The notes beneath the pieces were generated by a model that was given only the letters and a program-made list of their open reading frames with translations, searched no databases and was not told the DNA's origin. Of a DNA stretch of 5,690 nucleotides, positions 5,588 to 5,690 are shown piece after piece (position 1 is the stretch's first letter; every line of letters starts with the position of its first letter). The stretch lies in assembly GCA_021323255.1 (NCBI GenBank), contig JAJTCL010000196.1, positions 1 to 5,690 on the forward strand, given 5' to 3'. A program made the position numbers and the translations under genes. This stretch comes from Propionibacteriaceae bacterium. Lineage in GTDB: Bacteria; Actinomycetota; Actinomycetes; Propionibacteriales; Propionibacteriaceae.

Positions 5588-5690
5588 GGCTGACGGGCGA
5601 ATGTCGCATCGCGGAGGAAAATGGAGCGCTCTCCGGGGCCGTGCTTGAGAGCTGCCGGCGGGACGCCACGTCGCGAAGGACCGCGCCAAC
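5588..5690 (-). other. Upstream leader/promoter region of the sulfur operon (cut by window end)
   Basis: About 100 bases before the operon remain in the window. No clear -35/-10 pair stands out. A 6-bp inverted repeat, GCTCTC (5628-5633) with GAGAGC (5647-5652), could form a small hairpin with a 13-base loop. No CsoR/CstR-like C/G-tract dyad comparable to the one at 893-922 is seen. The operon could also start further upstream, beyond the window. Confidence 0.35.

Noticed and set aside
5339..5689. A 116-residue - strand open frame at the window end
   Set aside because: It overlaps the start of the dioxygenase in another frame and is Arg-rich with no family match; the dioxygenase frame carries the metal-binding motifs.

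Overview
This is a GC-rich bacterial window with six recognisable protein genes. Two lie on the + strand (85-585 and 1016-2083). Four lie on the - strand (5574 down to 2134) and read as one probable operon. The two groups converge at about 2084-2133. Organism: the high GC content, Shine-Dalgarno starts and a secreted protein whose mature end runs AQDAT after an AxA-type signal peptide fit a GC-rich Gram-positive-like lineage. My best guess is Chloroflexota of the Thermomicrobia/Sphaerobacter type, with actinobacteria as the alternative. This is an impression from sequence style, not a proof.

Layout: (1) 85-585 encodes a small P-loop kinase-like protein of unknown substrate. (2) 586-1015 is a 430-base non-coding stretch. 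It holds an imperfect inverted-repeat element (about 656-842) that resembles a MITE or decayed insertion sequence, and a strong G/C-tract dyad (893-922) that resembles a CsoR-type operator. (3) 1016-2083 encodes an exported protein with Met-rich segments, two DUF305-like helical repeats and a C-terminal cupredoxin with an intact type-1 copper site; it is probably a periplasmic or cell-surface copper-binding protein. (4) On the - strand, in transcription order: a persulfide dioxygenase fused to three rhodanese domains (5574-3865), a TauE/SafE-type exporter (3860-3099), a DUF302 protein (3036-2614) and a DUF202/YidH-like membrane protein (2547-2134).

How they may work together: the dioxygenase-rhodanese fusion plus TauE matches the core of Staphylococcus cst-type reactive-sulfur detoxification. 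Persulfide would be oxidised to sulfite and/or moved as thiosulfate by the rhodaneses, and the sulfur oxyanion exported by TauE. The DUF302 and DUF202 proteins have no firm function; the tight same-strand layout suggests they belong to the same response. The copper protein faces this operon across a shared terminator region. Copper and persulfide stress are chemically linked, since Cu(I) binds sulfide avidly, but nothing in the window proves co-regulation.

I found no rRNA, tRNA, CRISPR array, intact transposase or known riboswitch. The most unusual items are the Met-rich DUF305-cupredoxin fusion, the extra third rhodanese domain, and the structured leader of the copper gene.
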